From: an uncultured Clostridiaceae bacterium
GTDB taxonomy: Bacteria; Bacillota; Clostridia; TANB77; CAG-508
Assembly: GCA_947245665.1 (NCBI GenBank)
Contig: CAMXOP010000003.1
Location: 1 to 41,295 of the forward strand
DNA length: 41,295 nucleotides
Direction of reading: 5' to 3'
Under the pieces are notes generated by a model, which was not told the origin of the DNA, did not search any database, and worked only from the letters and a program-made list of their open reading frames with translations. This document shows positions 25,494-33,977 of this stretch, in pieces (the stretch's first letter is position 1; every line of letters begins with the position of its first letter). The position numbers and the translations under genes are program-made.

Positions 25494-25688
25494 TTATTTT
25501 ATAAGCCTTATTTTATTTTTTTGTTTTGTTTTTTCGTTTATTTTATTACTCATTTTATTATTTTTATAATACTTCGCTATTAATTCATCTAATTCCACAC
25601 TTAGCTTATATGTTATTTTGTAATCTTTACCTTTAATTATACTTTCATTTAGTTCTTCTCTCAATTTACAAATTTCATCATTTAACAT
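25494..25688 (-). CDS. Spo0E-like aspartyl-phosphate phosphatase
   Basis: A 64-residue protein with the Spo0E-family layout: an N-terminal helix (EICKLREELNESI) and a second helix with the signature SVELDELIAKYY, matching SxxLDxLI. Spo0E proteins remove phosphate from Spo0A~P and so hold back sporulation. The ATG has a GGAG site, and the gene has a consensus promoter. A Spo0A-box sequence lies about 150 bases upstream, which would allow feedback. The basic C-terminal tail is normal for small members. Confidence 0.75.
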   Translation of the reverse strand: MLNDEICKLREELNESIIKGKDYKITYKLSVELDELIAKYYKNNKMSNKINEKTKQKNKIRLIK

Positions 25689-25735
25689 ATAATCACTCTC
25701 CTTTTTTTCGTGTAATTATTCTTTTGTATAACTAT

Positions 25736-25764
25736 AAAATACCATATTTTTACATTTAAGTCAA
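25736..25764 (-). promoter_or_regulatory. Promoter of the spo0E-like gene
   Basis: Minus strand: TTGACT (25759-25764), a 17-base spacer and TATTTT (25736-25741). Confidence 0.75.
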
Positions 25765-25765
25765 T

Positions 25766-25793
25766 AAAAAAACACCAATTTCAGGCGTTTTTT
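25766..25793 (-). terminator. Terminator after the first M16 gene
   Basis: Minus-strand stem AAAAAACGCC/GGTGTTTTTT with one mismatch and a T run, about 55 bases after the M16 stop and just before the spo0E-like promoter. Confidence 0.6.
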
Positions 25794-25834
25794 ATCAACT
25801 TTCGTGCGAGTTTTTTTGAGTTTTTTTTATATTA

Positions 25835-25841
25835 TTCGACA
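25835..25841 (-). promoter_or_regulatory. Spo0A-box sequence
   Basis: TGTCGAA on the minus strand, the consensus 0A box, between the M16 stop and the spo0E-like gene. A 7-base match alone is weak; the gene downstream makes it plausible. Confidence 0.4.
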
Positions 25842-25848
25842 GGGTTTT

Positions 25849-27117
25849 TTATTTTACGTTTACAACTGACAATACAGAATTTTTTTCGTCAAATAATTCA
25901 TTCAAAATTTCTTTTGTATATTCAGCTGTTACTGTATTATATTGTTCAATATAATCAAATGAATTTATACCTTTAAAATAATCTGATAAAAACATTCTAG
26001 CAATATCTGCCACATTATTATATTCAACTACATAATCTCCATAAACTTTTTTCTTTATTCTATTAAAATATTCTTCATTTATATTTTGTTTTAATTTTTC
26101 TATTTGTTTTAATAATTCTTCTTTTATTTTTAATGGTTCTTTTGATTGTCCTGTTAACATTACATGTGCATAATTATCTGTAAATTCATAATCCATATCT
26201 AGTGGCGCTACTAATAAACCTTCATTATATAGTTTTTGATAAAATGGTGAACTTTTTCCAACAAGCATATTCATTAATATTTCTATTGCTATATGTCTTT
26301 TTACTTTATCTTTTCCTAAATTTTCATCTTTAAAACCTATTAAAAATATAGGTTTACTTACTTGCATTTGTGTTTCTTTTTGTTTTTTATTTATACCTTT
26401 TTCAGATTCTGGATATATTCTTTTTATTTCACTTTGATTTTCTTTTTGTACTAACCTATTTTTTATTTGTTGTAATATCTCTTCTGGATTAAATTCTCCA
26501 CATACTACTAATACCATATTTGATGGGTTATAAAATGTATTATAACATTTATATAATACATCTTTATCTATTTTACTTATAGATTCTACAGTCCCTGCTA
26601 TATCTATTTTTACTGCATTTTCTTTATACATACAGTCTAATGCATTCATATATAATTGCCAACCTGGGTCATCATCATACATTCCTATTTCTTGGCCTAT
26701 TATTCCTTTTTCTTTTTCTACATTTTCGTCTGTAAAATATGGGTGTTGTACATAGTCCATTAATTCATCTAGTGCCTCATAGAAGTTAGTTGTTGTTTCA
26801 AAAAGGTATGCTGTATGATTATTTGTTGTATATGCATTTGCATCTACTCCTAATGACATTAACACATCTAAACTATTTTTTCCGTTTTCTTGTTCAAACA
26901 TCTTGTGTTCTAAAAAATGTGCTACTCCATCTGGTACAAATACTTCTTCACCAGTTTTTGGCATTATAAACCTATTATCTATTGACCCAAAATGTGTTCC
27001 CCATATTACATATTTCTTTTTTGTATTTTCTTTTGGAATTATGACTATTGTTAAGCCATTTTCTAGTTTTTCTATATATGCTTTTTCTTTTATTTTTGTA
27101 CTTTCTATTAATTTCAT
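25849..27117 (-). CDS. M16 zinc peptidase, active subunit (YmfH-like)
   Basis: A 422-residue M16 (insulinase/pitrilysin) peptidase. The inverted zinc motif HFLEH lies near 67-71, and the third zinc ligand is expected in the downstream helix ENVEKEKGIIGQEIG near 132-146. The two-lobe layout and length fit the YmfH/processing-peptidase group. The other M16 gene just upstream lacks the zinc motif, so the pair resembles YmfF/YmfH, in which one subunit is catalytic. An AAAGGAG site precedes the ATG. The substrate is unknown. Confidence 0.88.
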   Translation of the reverse strand: MKLIESTKIKEKAYIEKLENGLTIVIIPKENTKKKYVIWGTHFGSIDNRFIMPKTGEEVFVPDGVAHFLEHKMFEQENGKNSLDVLMSLGVDANAYTTNNHTAYLFETTTNFYEALDELMDYVQHPYFTDENVEKEKGIIGQEIGMYDDDPGWQLYMNALDCMYKENAVKIDIAGTVESISKIDKDVLYKCYNTFYNPSNMVLVVCGEFNPEEILQQIKNRLVQKENQSEIKRIYPESEKGINKKQKETQMQVSKPIFLIGFKDENLGKDKVKRHIAIEILMNMLVGKSSPFYQKLYNEGLLVAPLDMDYEFTDNYAHVMLTGQSKEPLKIKEELLKQIEKLKQNINEEYFNRIKKKVYGDYVVEYNNVADIARMFLSDYFKGINSFDYIEQYNTVTAEYTKEILNELFDEKNSVLSVVNVK

Positions 27118-27365
27118 GTTTTCTCCTTTCAGAAGCCATACATTTGATTTCTGTTATTTTAAATGTAGGGACATTTAGTAATCGTCCACTTTACTAAAAC
27201 TTATATAAATTTTAAGTAATTTTATTGCAGTTACAGACATTTAAAATTACCTTACATTTTTTGTATTTTATATATTTAGTTTTCAACTGTTATCACTTTT
27301 TGTAGAATAACCTTATGTGTTTGTATATACAAATGCATAAGTTGAGTATTTTAAAAATAGCTAAT

Positions 27366-28628
27366 TTAATTTTTCAAAAAATAAATTGTATTCATTTTTA
27401 CACTTTTTGCTACTTCTACAATTTGTTCTTTAGTCACATTTTCTATTTTTTCTTTATATTCTTCTGTGGTTATATTTGTATTTGCTAACTCTTGACCAAA
27501 ATAATAGCTTATCTCTGTGTCTTGTTCTTCTGGTATATTCTCTATTGTTGCTATTATTAAGTTTTTTGCATTTTGTATATCTTCATCTGTAAAATTTCCA
27601 TTTTTCATATCTTCTAATTGTTCTTCTATTATTTGCAATGCTTTTTCATAATTTTCTATTTCTATTCCAGCCCTTATTATTATATTTTGTTTTCTTTTTA
27701 AGTAATTTGAGCCTACTGTGTATGCTAGGCTGGCTTTTTCTCTTACATTTTGGAACATTTTTGAGTTAGCTCCTCCACCTAATATTGTGTTATAACACAT
27801 TGTTATATAGCTTATATTTTCTAAATTAGAAGTTACATCTAATCCTAAAACTAATTTTCCTTGTGTTACCTCCATGCTCTCTTCTATTATTTTTTCTTGT
27901 GTTGGTATATCTTTTTGCTCTTCGTTTAGTTTTACTTTTCTTTCTTGTAATTTCTTTATATTTTCATTTTCCTTTACTATTTCTATCACATTTTTAGGTA
28001 GCATACCTGATACAAATATATCTATTTTACATGTTTTTATAACTTCTATATAATAGTTGTAAAGTTCTTCTGAAGTTATTTTTTCCAAGTCTTCTATATA
28101 TCCATATTTATATAGTCCATATGCTTTATTTTTATACATTTCTTCTATACATCTTTCCATAGCATATGAACCTTTATTATCTATTTTTCCTTCTATTATT
28201 TGTTTTAGATTTTCTTTTTCTCCTTGTATATATTCTTCTTTAAATTTTCCATTTTCTATTAATGGATTAAATGCTATATCAAATAATATATCAAAACTGT
28301 TTTTTAATAATTCTTCTTTTTGTGGTAAGAATTCATCATTTATTGATTCTAAATAGAATTTTATTGTTTGATTATCTCCATTTTTTTCTATTCCACAGTC
28401 AAAGCCTGCTCCATACATTTCTTCTAGATTTTTACTTATATTTTCTTGTGTAGGCATATTATTAGTTCCTCTTCTTAAAACAGCTGCTAATAATGCATTT
28501 TTTGTTACTGTTTGCCTATTTAATGGAACACTTAAAAATATTGCTAATAAATTTGTTTTAAATTTATTTGTTTCTATTTTATGAATTTTTATTCCTTGTT
28601 TTAATTCTATAGTTTCATTTATCATCAT
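27366..28628 (-). CDS. M16 peptidase family, non-catalytic subunit (YmfF-like)
   Basis: A 420-residue M16-family protein. The N-terminal lobe has VLRRGTNNMPTQENISKNLE where catalytic members have HxxEH, so the zinc site is missing. The C-terminal lobe has the family region GGGANSKMFQNVREKASLAY. It probably pairs with the catalytic M16 protein encoded next. I put the start at 28628, where GGAGAAG lies just upstream of ATGATG. A longer frame to 28679 would run through a GTCCC/GGGG repeat and is not credible. Confidence 0.85.
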   Translation of the reverse strand: MMINETIELKQGIKIHKIETNKFKTNLLAIFLSVPLNRQTVTKNALLAAVLRRGTNNMPTQENISKNLEEMYGAGFDCGIEKNGDNQTIKFYLESINDEFLPQKEELLKNSFDILFDIAFNPLIENGKFKEEYIQGEKENLKQIIEGKIDNKGSYAMERCIEEMYKNKAYGLYKYGYIEDLEKITSEELYNYYIEVIKTCKIDIFVSGMLPKNVIEIVKENENIKKLQERKVKLNEEQKDIPTQEKIIEESMEVTQGKLVLGLDVTSNLENISYITMCYNTILGGGANSKMFQNVREKASLAYTVGSNYLKRKQNIIIRAGIEIENYEKALQIIEEQLEDMKNGNFTDEDIQNAKNLIIATIENIPEEQDTEISYYFGQELANTNITTEEYKEKIENVTKEQIVEVAKSVKMNTIYFLKN

Positions 28629-28651
28629 TTCTTCTCCTTTTTTCCTATTAG

Positions 28652-28690
28652 TGACGTTTCCTTTTGGGGTATCTGTCACTTTTGGGGAAT
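28652..28690. repeat. REP-like element before the M16 gene
   Basis: Minus strand: CCCAAAAGTGACAGATACCC then CAAAAGGAAACGTCACT. It is closely related to the element at 32968-33050, which has GGGACAGATACCC and GGAAACGTCCCC. Confidence 0.55.
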
Positions 28691-28845
28691 AACCTCTTTT
28701 TTATTATTTTAATAAAATTTTCTATTTATTCTAATATTTATATTATAGTACAAAAAAACAAAAATATACAAGGCTTTACTGTATATTTTTGTTTAATTCT
28801 TAGATAAAAATAGTAGTATACAAAATTAATAGAGTAACTTTATAT

Positions 28846-28942
28846 TTTGTATATATTAAAATCAAAATTGAAGCTTGACAGCCCTTTCTAGTGGGATACC
28901 CATGAGCTTGGAGAGTTCAATTTTTATTTTAATATATACAAA
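28846..28942. repeat. 27-bp near-perfect inverted repeat around a 43-base structured core
   Basis: The arms 28846-28872 and 28916-28942 are complementary at 26 of 27 positions and very AT-rich. The core (28873-28915) is GC-richer and contains the hairpin TGGG-ATA-CCCA and a direct repeat of GAGCTTG/AAGCTTG type. It lies between yqeY and the M16 gene. It could be a MITE-like insertion, a structured RNA or a terminator. I do not recognise it. Confidence 0.6.
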
Positions 28943-29024
28943 GCATAAGGTGGCTTATTTTTAAACTATAATTTCTTATTTTCTACTATTCCTTGGGTCG
29001 CTTAAAGTACGCCTCTAAATTTTA

Positions 29025-29465
29025 TTAATTTAACTTTTCTTTCACTATTTCGTTTATTGTTTTTCCATCTGCTGCAGCTCCTACTTTTTCTTTTACTCCT
29101 TTCATAACGGCTCCCATTTGTTTTATTGTAGTAGCTCCTATTTTATTTATTACTTCATCTATTATTTTTTCTAATTCTTCTCTTGACAATGGTTTAGGTA
29201 AATATTCTGCTAATATTTCAATTTCTACATTTATTTGCTCTATTAGTTCTTCCCTTCCGCTTTTTTCATAATCTGTTAATGAGTCTTTTCTCTTTTTTGA
29301 TTCTTTTGCTATTACTTCTATTATTTGTTCATCTGTTAATTCTATTTGTTTATCCTTTTCTACCTGTAATATAGCTGCTCTAACCATTTGTATTACATTC
29401 TTTCTAACTACATTTTTATCCCTCATTGATACTTTCATATCTTCTAACAATTTTTCTTTTAACAT
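29025..29465 (-). CDS. yqeY: YqeY/GatB-domain protein
   Basis: A 146-residue protein of the YqeY family (GatB/YqeY tRNA-binding-like domain; exact role unsettled). The N-terminus is MLKEKLLEDMKVSMRDK, the middle has the family segment IEILAEYLPKPLSREELE, and the C-terminus has TTIKQMGAVMKGVKEKVGA. Length is normal. It is directly downstream of rpsU on the same strand, the usual arrangement in Firmicutes, which supports both calls. A strong AAGGAGGAG site precedes the ATG. Confidence 0.92.
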   Translation of the reverse strand: MLKEKLLEDMKVSMRDKNVVRKNVIQMVRAAILQVEKDKQIELTDEQIIEVIAKESKKRKDSLTDYEKSGREELIEQINVEIEILAEYLPKPLSREELEKIIDEVINKIGATTIKQMGAVMKGVKEKVGAAADGKTINEIVKEKLN

Positions 29466-29594
29466 TTCTGTTCTCCTCCTTCAAATTCAAAAAATATAGT
29501 AGTAATTTGTATTTTTATTATTAATACTATAACTTAAAAAGGTTGAAAATTATTGCTTATTTCTAACCTCTAACTTCCAACCTCTTATTTCTAA

Positions 29595-29765
29595 TTAAAA
29601 TTTTCTTTTTCTTGCTGCCTCTGATTTTTTCTTTCTTCTTACACTAGGTTTTTCATAATGTTCTCTTTTACGAACTTCTTGAATAACACCATTTCTAGCG
29701 CATTGTCTTTTGAACCTTTTTAAGGCATCTTCTATATTTCCATTATTTACTCTTACTTCTGACAT
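29595..29765 (-). CDS. rpsU: Ribosomal protein bS21
   Basis: A 56-residue basic protein starting [20 protein letters not shown] and ending in [14 protein letters not shown], the bS21 pattern. It is part of the 30S subunit and helps select the start site through the anti-Shine-Dalgarno region of 16S rRNA. It is shorter than 60 codons. AAGGAGG precedes the ATG, and yqeY follows in the same operon. The promoter at 29850-29879 is near consensus. Confidence 0.95.
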   Translation of the reverse strand: MSEVRVNNGNIEDALKRFKRQCARNGVIQEVRKREHYEKPSVRRKKKSEAARKRKF

Positions 29766-29849
29766 TAATATTCCCCTCCTTCCAGTATTAACACTTTAAT
29801 TCGTGTGGGATTCAATTTGTGCAAATCTAATCTTGTCTACACGTTTTGT

Positions 29850-29879
29850 ATTATATATTATGTTGGTATTATTTGTCAA
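29850..29879 (-). promoter_or_regulatory. Promoter of rpsU-yqeY
   Basis: Minus strand: TTGACA (29874-29879), an 18-base spacer and TATAAT (29850-29855), about 85 bases before the rpsU start. Confidence 0.8.
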
Positions 29880-29890
29880 TACCAACACTA

Positions 29891-29934
29891 AAAAAAGATG
29901 TAAAATTTGCTTTTGCAAATTTTACATCTTTTTT
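29891..29934. terminator. Terminator after the solute-binding protein gene
   Basis: A perfect 20-bp stem (29891-29910 with 29915-29934) with a TTTT loop and T/A runs. It overlaps the last two bases of the stop codon of the minus-strand gene. Confidence 0.85.
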
Positions 29935-30949
29935 ATTTACTTACTTTCTCAGCGTAAGAATTATTTACTATTTTGTCAAATGGTGCTTTTTGTGCTAGTT
30001 CTCCTGCTTCTTGCATTACTTTTTGTAATAATTCAAATGATTCTTCTTTCATTGTTGGTACTGTTTTCCATGCATCTATGTCTTTATAACTTTGTAGTAC
30101 AGTTGCTAATAAGTCTACATCTGTGTCTGGGAAGAAGTCTTTTATAACTTCTGCTACTTCTTTCATTGTGTGTTCCTCTACGAATTTTTGTCCTTTATAT
30201 ATTGCATTTGTGAATTTTTGTATTGTATCACTATTTGATTCTATATAACTTTTTTTAGCAAAGTATGCTGTGTATGGTATTTCTCCTGATGCTTCTCCTA
30301 CTGAAGCTACTACATAACCTTTTCCTGCATTTGCTGTCATTGTCGCTGTTGGCTCAAATAGTGTTACATAATCTGCTGTTCCTCCTGAAAATGCTCCTGC
30401 CATTAAATCAAATTTTATACTATCATCTAATATTAGATCTTTTTGTGGGTCTATTCCATTTTGTTTTAGTACATATTCAAATGTCATGTATGGAACTCCA
30501 CCCTTTCTTCCTGGTATTACTGTTTTTCCTTTTAAGTCTTGCCAACTAAAATTGTCTGTATTTTCCCTTGCTACTAGGAATGAACCGTCTTTTTGTGTTA
30601 GCTGTGCGAAAACTTGGCAGTAATCTTCTTTTCCTTCATTGTATACATATATTGATGCTTCTGGCCCTGCAAAACCTATATCACTTTGACCTGCTAAAAC
30701 CGCTGTCATTACTTTATCTGCTCCTTGCCCTGTTGTAAGTTCTATTTGTAACCCTTCTTCTTCCATATATCCATTTGCTATTGCTACATATTGTGGTGCA
30801 TAGAATACTGATCTTGTAACCTCATTTACACTAATTTTCTTTAATTCAACTGTTTGCTCTCCTTTATCTTTTGTTACAAAATAAATAGTAACTGCTGCTA
30901 CTATTATTATAAGTACAATAATAATTGCTATACTTAAGTATTTTTTCAC
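29933..30949 (-). CDS. ABC transporter solute-binding protein (SsuA/TauA/THI5-like)
   Basis: A 338-residue binding protein of the NMT1/THI5-SsuA type. A hydrophobic N-terminal anchor (about 4-24) has no lipobox Cys. It is followed by YAPQYVAIANGYMEEEGLQI and a domain-crossing pattern typical of the family (GQSDIGFAGPEASIYV, KGKTVIPGRKGGVPYM). Partners are the ATPase and permease encoded upstream on the same strand. Family members bind sulfonates, taurine, pyrimidine precursors of thiamine or similar small compounds; the ligand here is not clear. The start is GTG with an AAAGGAG site. A likely promoter TTGAAT-16-TATAAA lies upstream, so it may be made separately from the permease. Confidence 0.85.
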   Translation of the reverse strand: MKKYLSIAIIIVLIIIVAAVTIYFVTKDKGEQTVELKKISVNEVTRSVFYAPQYVAIANGYMEEEGLQIELTTGQGADKVMTAVLAGQSDIGFAGPEASIYVYNEGKEDYCQVFAQLTQKDGSFLVARENTDNFSWQDLKGKTVIPGRKGGVPYMTFEYVLKQNGIDPQKDLILDDSIKFDLMAGAFSGGTADYVTLFEPTATMTANAGKGYVVASVGEASGEIPYTAYFAKKSYIESNSDTIQKFTNAIYKGQKFVEEHTMKEVAEVIKDFFPDTDVDLLATVLQSYKDIDAWKTVPTMKEESFELLQKVMQEAGELAQKAPFDKIVNNSYAEKVSK

Positions 30950-31069
30950 TTGCCCTTCTCCTTTCTAGTTTTATTTTAAATGTTTATACATTCTTTTATA
31001 TTGTATTCAATTTGTTATGTAAAAGTGACTTTTATATAATTGCTATATTATATCTTATTTTTTACTGAA

Positions 31070-31098
31070 AAAAGGAACCTACATTGTAGATTCCTTTT
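31070..31098. terminator. Terminator after the SPFH remnant
   Basis: AAAAGGAACCTACA (31070-31083) pairs with TGTAGATTCCTTTT (31085-31098) with one wobble pair and a tight turn. Confidence 0.65.
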
Positions 31099-31108
31099 AT
31101 GAGAAAAT

Positions 31109-31306
31109 TTATTCTGTTATATCCTGCGTAACATCAACTTTTGAGTTTCTTTCCAGTAATTTAAGATTATCAACTATCGGATATTCTTCATCTATAATTA
31201 CAGTTGTTCCTTTTGATAACGATGCTTTTGTAGCATCCAATCCTCTCAGGAATTTATAAAAATCTTTCTTTCCTTCGTCATGATAAGCCTCATGTATAAT
31301 TCTCAT
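31109..31306 (-). pseudogene. Possible 3' remnant of an SPFH/HflC-like gene
   Basis: A 65-codon frame. RIIHEAYHDEG, then DFYKFLRGLDATKASL, then GTTVIIDEEYP resembles the C-terminal end of SPFH (prohibitin/HflC) proteins, where an Ala-rich helix is followed by FYxFxRSLxAYKxSL. The rest of such a protein (membrane anchor and band-7 domain) is not present upstream, and the ATG has no spaced ribosome site. I read it as a leftover fragment lying between the permease and binding-protein genes. A genuine short gene is possible. Confidence 0.4.
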
Positions 31307-31367
31307 AGCAAAATTTGAATTATTCCTTTTTTATTTTTGACCCCATTTTTTCATTATTACAATAACA

Positions 31368-31399
31368 AAAAGGACCCACAGTTTTTGTGGATACCTTTG
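31368..31399 (-). terminator. Terminator after the permease gene
   Basis: An imperfect hairpin with AAAAGG-CCCACA on one side and TGTGG-CCTTT on the other, followed by T on the minus strand. Confidence 0.55.
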
Positions 31400-31415
31400 T
31401 ATATTATTATATTTT

Positions 31416-32223
31416 TTATCTTTTATCAAAAACTTTTTCTAATAATACAACTGAACCATACATTACTGCTGCTACTATTGCTAGTATTATAACTCCTGTC
31501 ATTACTAAGTCTAATTGGAACACTTGACCTCCATATACTATTAGGTAGCCAAGACCTGCTTTTGAAACTAGAAATTCCCCTGTTATTACTCCTACTAATG
31601 ATAAACCTATATTTACTTTTAAAGAGTTAAAAAATGTATGCTTATTTGCTGGTATTATTATTCTTGTTAATATTTGAAATTTATTAGCATGAAATGTTTG
31701 TGCCATTTTTATAAGTTCTTTATCTGTATTTAAGAAGCCATTTAGTATTTCTAATATTGTTACAATTAATGATATTGCAAGTGCCATTACTATAATTGCT
31801 GGCATTCCTGCTCCTACCCATATAATTATAACTGGTCCGAAGTGCTACTTTTGGCAAACTATTTAGCACTACTAAAAAGGGCTCTGATACTTTTGATAAA
31901 AACTTAGACCACCATAAAATAATTGCTATAATTGCCCCTAAAAAAGTACCTAATAAAAAACCAATTAGGGTTTCTACACAAGTTATTTTTATATGTTCTA
32001 ATAGGTTATTTGATGATAAGTTTAAAAATGTCTCTAATATACGTGATGGTTGGCTCATAATAAAGCTATCTATAATGCCTTTATTTGCAAGTGCTTCCCA
32101 CAATACAATAAGTCCAATAATAATACTAAATTGAACTACTTTTACTAATATTTTCTCATTTCTTTTCTTTTTCAAATATTTTTTTCTATCTTGTGATATA
32201 TTTTTTTCTTTATTCATGTACAT
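31416..32223 (-). CDS. ABC transporter permease (SsuC/TauC-like), read through a +1 shift at CGG
   Basis: A membrane permease of the BPD-type ABC family. The first 128 residues hold the N-terminal helices and the segment PFLVVLNSLPKVAL. At codon 129 frame 0 reads CGG (31837-31839) and then fails at 31720. Skipping the C gives GPVIIIWVGAGMPAIIVMAL, the conserved SsuC/TauC stretch ALGP, followed by the EAA loop region (KMAQTFHANKFQILTRIIIP) and the last helices. The product is 268 residues, normal for the family. The ATG overlaps the end of the ATPase gene by 14 bases. With recoding the importer is complete; without it the transporter has no permease. Confidence 0.8.
31837..31839 (-). other. 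CGG +1 shift site, permease gene
   Basis: In-frame codons GCA CTT CGG; the protein resumes as GGA CCA GTT (Gly-Pro-Val), where the family has a conserved Gly. No Shine-Dalgarno-like sequence is seen just upstream. Confidence 0.7.
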
Positions 32224-32953
32224 CTAGTCCTTTCCAAATGGTATCAAAATATTTGCTAAATTTAGGGCTTTCTCTGCAGTTTAGAGGTGTTCTATTTTCC
32301 ATTTCAAATTCTATTTTATGAATTTCTTTTACTGTAGCTGGTCTATTACTTAACACTATAACTCTATCTGACATACTTATAGCTTCAGAAATGTCATGTG
32401 TTACAATTAGTGCTGTAATACCTTCATTTCTTAGAATATCGTAAATATCTTTTGTTACCATTATTCTAGTTTGATAGTCCAATGCTGAAAAGGCTTCATC
32501 TAATAATAGTATTTTAGGCTTTATTGCTAATGTTCTAATTAAAGCTGCTCTTTGCCTCATACCTCCTGATAATTGGTTTGGATATTTATCTTTAAATTCA
32601 TATAAACCATATTTTTTAAGTAGGTTATCCACATATTGTACATTTTCTGTGGTTTTCAAATTTCTTATTTCTAATCCAAACATTACATTTTTATAGATAG
32701 TAAGCCATTCTAAAAGGCTATCTTTTTGAAGCATATATCCTATTTCACCATCTATGTTTATTTCTCCTTCAGTTTTTTCTTCTAGTCCTGCAATAATAGA
32801 TAGCATTGTAGATTTTCCACAACCACTTGGTCCAATTAAGCTTACAAATTCACCCTCATTAATAGAAAAGCTAATATCTTTTATCGCTATTACCTCTCCA
32901 TTAACTGCTTGATACTTTTTTGATACATTTTGTACTTTTAAAACTTCTTTCAT
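32210..32953 (-). CDS. ABC transporter ATP-binding protein (SsuB/TauB-like)
   Basis: A 247-residue ATPase of the nitrate/sulfonate/taurine importer group. Walker A is GPSGCGKST (about 42-50), the Q-loop is near YMLQKDSLLEW, the ABC signature is LSGGMRQR near 128-135, Walker B is ILLLDEAFSALD and the H-loop is VTHDISEA. It powers import through the permease encoded next, which it overlaps by 14 bases. The ribosome site is weak (AGGT). Two 31-bp GTCCC-type repeats lie directly upstream. Confidence 0.92.
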   Translation of the reverse strand: MKEVLKVQNVSKKYQAVNGEVIAIKDISFSINEGEFVSLIGPSGCGKSTMLSIIAGLEEKTEGEINIDGEIGYMLQKDSLLEWLTIYKNVMFGLEIRNLKTTENVQYVDNLLKKYGLYEFKDKYPNQLSGGMRQRAALIRTLAIKPKILLLDEAFSALDYQTRIMVTKDIYDILRNEGITALIVTHDISEAISMSDRVIVLSNRPATVKEIHKIEFEMENRTPLNCRESPKFSKYFDTIWKGLDVHE

Positions 32954-32967
32954 TTTGCACCTACCTT

Positions 32968-33050
32968 ACTTTCCCATTGGGGACGTTTCCTTCTGGGTAC
33001 TTTCCCATTGGGGACGTTTCCTTCTGGGTATCTGTCCCTTTTGGGGCATT
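32968..33050. repeat. REP-like array with 31-bp tandem repeat
   Basis: Two identical 31-base units (32968-32998 and 32999-33029; each contains CCCATTGGGGACGTTTCC), followed by TCTGTCCCTTTTGGGGCA. CCCATTGGGG is itself an inverted repeat. It matches the element at 28652-28690 and is related to those at 10561 and 34422. It lies 15 bases upstream of the ATPase start. Confidence 0.7.
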
Positions 33051-33208
33051 TATTACTTTATGAAATATATTTTAAAGATTTATTTCATATTATATTTTAT
33101 GGTAACCTTGCTTATTTGGTGTAAATTTTATTGTTTTTTATACAAATTTTATATAAATAATTATTTTATTCTTATATACTCTTTATTTTGTAATATACAT
33201 TTTCTATT

Positions 33209-33609
33209 TTATATCCATTTTCTTTTACTTCTCTCCTTTTTTCGTTTTTTTGTATTTCTTTCATATATTATTTTATATTCTACTTCTATAAAGTATTTTC
33301 TTATTTTTCTTCCTATGTCATTGTTTTCTACCATACATAATTCTTGTGCCATATCTATTGTTAAATAATATTCTTTCATTTTATTATCCAAATTGTCATT
33401 TTGATCACGTTTAACAAATTTGTTAATTATGAAAAATCTTAATATTCTGTAAATTTATAATGTTCTATCCTCTGCTTTATCCAATTTCCAAATTGCCTTT
33501 TACTTTGTAACGCAATATGTAATTCTCTTGCATTAATTAATTTTCTCTCTTTCCCATTTTCATAAATAGGTATAATTTCTCCTTCAATTACTTTTAAGTT
33601 TTGGTCCAT
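33209..33609 (-). pseudogene. Decayed phage AntA-type antirepressor gene
   Basis: From ATG 33609 the frame reads MDQNLKVIEGE, then KLINARELHIALQSKRQFGN, then WIKQRIEHYKFTEY, which is the AntA domain start. It hits TAA where Gln would be expected. A few codons later the frame shifts: INKFVKRD, then MKEYYLTIDMAQELCMVENN and RKYFIEVE continue in another frame, the end of the AntA domain, and the gene stops at 33209. There is at least one nonsense change and one 1-base deletion, so it is inactive. The downstream part of a full antirepressor is missing. Unlike the four CGG genes, this break has no CGG and looks like ordinary decay of a prophage remnant. Confidence 0.7.
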
Positions 33610-33720
33610 AAATTTCTTCTTTTTTAATTGTTTTATTTTTTATCATCTTTATTGAATATGTTTTTCACAAATTTGTGAAAAATAATAAGATTCTTTCTTT
33701 TTTACTTATATTATCATTTT

Positions 33721-33767
33721 AGTCACGTTTAACAAATTTGTTAACTGCGAAAAATTCTTAATATTCT
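33721..33767 (-). repeat. Second copy of an antirepressor gene segment
   Basis: This segment repeats 33404-33448 with few changes (TCACGTTTAACAAATTTGTT in both). It indicates a second, more decayed antA copy or a duplication. The 33610-33900 interval otherwise holds no gene. It also contains the palindrome TTTCACAAATTTGTGAAA near 33663. Confidence 0.55.
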
Positions 33768-33940
33768 AAGATATTGTATTACTCATCTTTATTTTATTTT
33801 TTATTATTGGGGATTTTTAAGATAAAAAATTATTGAAATTAACTTTTGTTATTTTATCATATATATATATATCAACCAAAATCGTTCACCATTAATTTAT
33901 CTGTTCGGCGAAAAGAATTGTAATATTTCATATATAACAC

Positions 33941-33970
33941 AAAAAGCCAACACCATTGTGCTGACTTTTT
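33941..33970 (-). terminator. Terminator after the Tyr-rich membrane protein
   Basis: A 13-base stem with two mismatches (33941-33953 with 33958-33970), CATT loop and runs of A and T. Confidence 0.65.
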
Positions 33971-33977
33971 ATAATTT

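Noticed and set aside
28629-28679. Longer start of the M16 gene (17 extra residues)
   Set aside because: The extension reads through a REP-like repeat, while ATG at 28628 has a proper ribosome site.
33209-33609. Antirepressor break as a fifth CGG shift
   Set aside because: There is no CGG at the break; it has a TAA and a missing base, i.e. ordinary decay.
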